Assembly: GCA_015489175.1 (NCBI GenBank)
Contig: WGAI01000049.1
Location: forward strand, 1 to 33,919
Reading direction: 5' to 3'
Length of the DNA: 33,919 bases
DNA from: Caldifarciminota bacterium
Lineage (GTDB): Bacteria; Hydrothermota; Hydrothermia; B15-G9
The notes beneath the pieces were generated by a model. It ran no database searches and was not told the DNA's origin. It saw nothing but the letters and a program-made list of their open reading frames with translations. Of this stretch, positions 32,680 to 33,919 are shown piece by piece (positions within the stretch are counted from its first letter, which is position 1; each line of letters starts with the position of its first letter). Position numbers and translations under genes: made by a program.

Positions 32680-33633
32680 CTACGAATGAGCAAGTGGCAC
32701 CTCTTCATCAAAGACGTCATTGAGCAATAGCGGTGTTTCAAGAGGTTCTTTGTAAACTAAGGCTTTGATTATCTCTTCGTCGATCAACTTTAGGAAGCGG
32801 TGTCCTGCTTGTGATAGCCGATTCCGATTACCCTCTCTCTCAATTAGCCAACCGTCGAGTTTGTTAAGATAATTCCTTCTAAAATCCTCTTCTGTAAGAT
32901 CACTTAATTGCAAGCGGTATCGTTTTACTTGACTGAGTAAATTTTTTGCTTCTATCCAACCCTTTTGCTTTTTCAAGATTCGCAATATAGCTTCATAGTT
33001 TCGATCAAAGTCTACTTTAAGGACCGGTATATCACACCAAAACTCGTCTTCATTAGCAGGCTGTAGCAAGCGAGTATCTCGTGTATAGGTGTAATATGCC
33101 CGCCCTGTCACACCACTCATTACAGTTATAAGCAGGGTGGCAATGTTCATTACATTTGACCCCCCGGTTAGGTTAACCCAAATCTCCCGTCCGGTAGTAC
33201 CTGGGGGGCTGAGAACGTAGAAGGCGCGTGCTACCTGTCGTAGGTTGAATTCCAGATCCCGGTAGTCGGCTTTCAGCCAGTAAACTTTGCCTCGCTCTTT
33301 CTCCAGCATTTGGCGAAATTCTTTTCTGATGAAATGCAGAACAATTTCAAAAGTGTTTAGTTTGCCTTTGCCATCACTGAGGGAGATTTCCTTACCCTTA
33401 TCAGAGTTATATGGGTTGTCTATGCATGTTTTGCCTTTTGCGGACAGCTGGCCGTGACGCACTTCTGGGGTAGTAAAGATAACAATACCGCTGACTTTCT
33501 TGGCTTTAGCCCGGCCACTGTCACTCCCAAAGAAGTCAATATCATTCTGCTCATAGCGTTTCTTGATATAAGATAAAGCCGCTGTAACCGCGCCGGGCGA
33601 TTCTCCGAGCGACATAAAGTGCCAAACTCCCAT
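32680..33633 (-). CDS. CARF-domain protein with winged-helix C-terminus (CRISPR-associated)
   Basis: 317 residues. The N-terminal domain (1 to about 205) has the CARF/Rossmann-like pattern: MGVWHFMSLGESPGAVTAALSYIKKRY at the first strand and loop, a middle strand VSGIVIFTTPEV, and the ligand-loop motif VNLTGGSNVMNIATLLI at 153-169, comparable to the TGGTK loop that binds cyclic oligoadenylate in CARF proteins. Residues about 213-290 form a winged helix (YEAILRILKKQKGWIEAKNLLSQVKRY, then KLDGWLIEREGNRNRLSQAGHRFLKLID). No HEPN RxxxxH or PD-D/ExK nuclease motif is clear, so it may be a ligand-responsive regulator (Csa3-like arrangement). GGAGAG precedes the ATG. It is AT-richer than its neighbours and lies next to an IS, which suggests transfer. 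Cas effector genes may lie beyond the window. Confidence 0.75.
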   Translation of the reverse strand: MGVWHFMSLGESPGAVTAALSYIKKRYEQNDIDFFGSDSGRAKAKKVSGIVIFTTPEVRHGQLSAKGKTCIDNPYNSDKGKEISLSDGKGKLNTFEIVLHFIRKEFRQMLEKERGKVYWLKADYRDLEFNLRQVARAFYVLSPPGTTGREIWVNLTGGSNVMNIATLLITVMSGVTGRAYYTYTRDTRLLQPANEDEFWCDIPVLKVDFDRNYEAILRILKKQKGWIEAKNLLSQVKRYRLQLSDLTEEDFRRNYLNKLDGWLIEREGNRNRLSQAGHRFLKLIDEEIIKALVYKEPLETPLLLNDVFDEEVPLAHS

Positions 33634-33733
33634 AACACTCTCTCCTTTTTAATAAAGTTCTTCTATTCATTCTTGGTAGATGAAATCCATGCAAAATAAT
33701 GGAGCCTTAGTGAGGGGGTTGTCAATACGCATG

Positions 33734-33919
33734 CCGTTATCACTCATTAAAAATGTTACCGAAATAAAACCGCTCACCAAATGATAATGTTACCAAAACG
33801 GGGGCAAAGTATGCATAAAAAGCTACCTATGAGCTTCTCTGAAAGGCGCAAATATTTGCTACTGATGAAACCTCGCTATAAAAAGCCTCTAAGAAAGAAA
33901 ATCATATAATCCTCGATGA
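33734..33919 (+). mobile_element. Left end of an IS element (continues past the window)
   Basis: The block starting at 33734 matches the relic at 5584-5517 in a non-coding part and in the first codons of the transposase, so its outer edge is near 33734. It carries two copies of ATGTTACC (33753-33760 and 33787-33794), probably part of the terminal recognition sequence, followed by the transposase start at 33811. The right half lies beyond the window. Confidence 0.7.
33811..33919 (+). pseudogene. Transposase N-terminus with a -1 frameshift
   Basis: ATG at 33811 reads MHKKLPMSFSERRKYLLLMK, then PRYKK, and stops at 33907. At the five-A-plus-G run 33880-33885 the frame changes: read in the -1 frame it continues ASKKENHIILDE to the window end. 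The joined product (..SERRKYLLLMKPRYKK-ASKKE..ILDE) matches the start of a large group of integrase-type (DDE) transposases with the pattern YL..I..RY.KAS+KEK..ILDEF. It could be a broken gene by loss of one base, a sequencing error in the A run, or a programmed -1 shift. The other copy at 5541 is also dead. Confidence 0.65.

Overview
The window reads as a chromosome segment of a diderm bacterium of moderate GC. An outer-membrane beta-barrel protein and two lipobox-bearing lipoproteins support a diderm envelope. The gene set (MutS2, HprK, GlyQ, ThyX, IspD-IspF fusion, GH57 branching enzyme, Roadblock protein, UbiA, Cas2, a CARF protein) and its order suggest an uncultivated or anaerobic candidate phylum, but the phylum cannot be fixed from sequence reading alone. 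Many genes have strong AGGAGG-type ribosome sites. A few (asnS, cas2, glyQ, degT) have none and instead carry a -10-like box 6 to 10 bases before the ATG, which suggests leaderless transcripts.

Layout. Bases 1 to about 620 are AT-rich and hold the interior of a cysteine-rich, secreted-looking protein on the minus strand. It looks foreign to the rest and may be a transferred gene or an assembly chimera. Then come asnS, a beta-barrel protein (minus), a lone cas2, a GH57 glucan branching enzyme, a decayed IS left end, and a Roadblock/LC7 gene with an unknown partner. From 6574 to 19839 almost everything is on the minus strand. Read 5' to 3' it is: a lipoprotein and an FbpABC-type uptake system, slipin, ComM, a VanZ-PgpA fusion, HPF, HprK, RsmE, bS21, MutS2 without an Smr domain, a lipoprotein and IspDF. 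Next are mtnA (plus), then pspC, a LiaF-like gene and ubiA (minus), then glyQ-pyrR (plus), Yip1-thyX (minus), a small unknown gene, glyA and degT (minus), a HEAT-repeat protein (plus), a candidate small RNA, and an M20 peptidase (minus). The window ends with an AT-richer stretch that holds a CARF-winged-helix gene and the left end of an IS with a frameshifted transposase.

How it fits together. The core is housekeeping: tRNA charging (asnS, glyQ), ribosome factors (bS21, HPF, RsmE), one-carbon and thymidylate metabolism (glyA, thyX, pyrR), isoprenoid and lipid synthesis (IspDF, UbiA, PgpA), methionine salvage (mtnA) and envelope or stress membrane proteins (slipin, PspC, LiaF-like). The accessory part is two separated CRISPR-related genes, lone cas2 at the left and the CARF protein at the right, with no array, cas1 or effector visible, and two related IS left ends. 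One IS end sits in the 5' region of the Roadblock operon and one beside the CARF gene.
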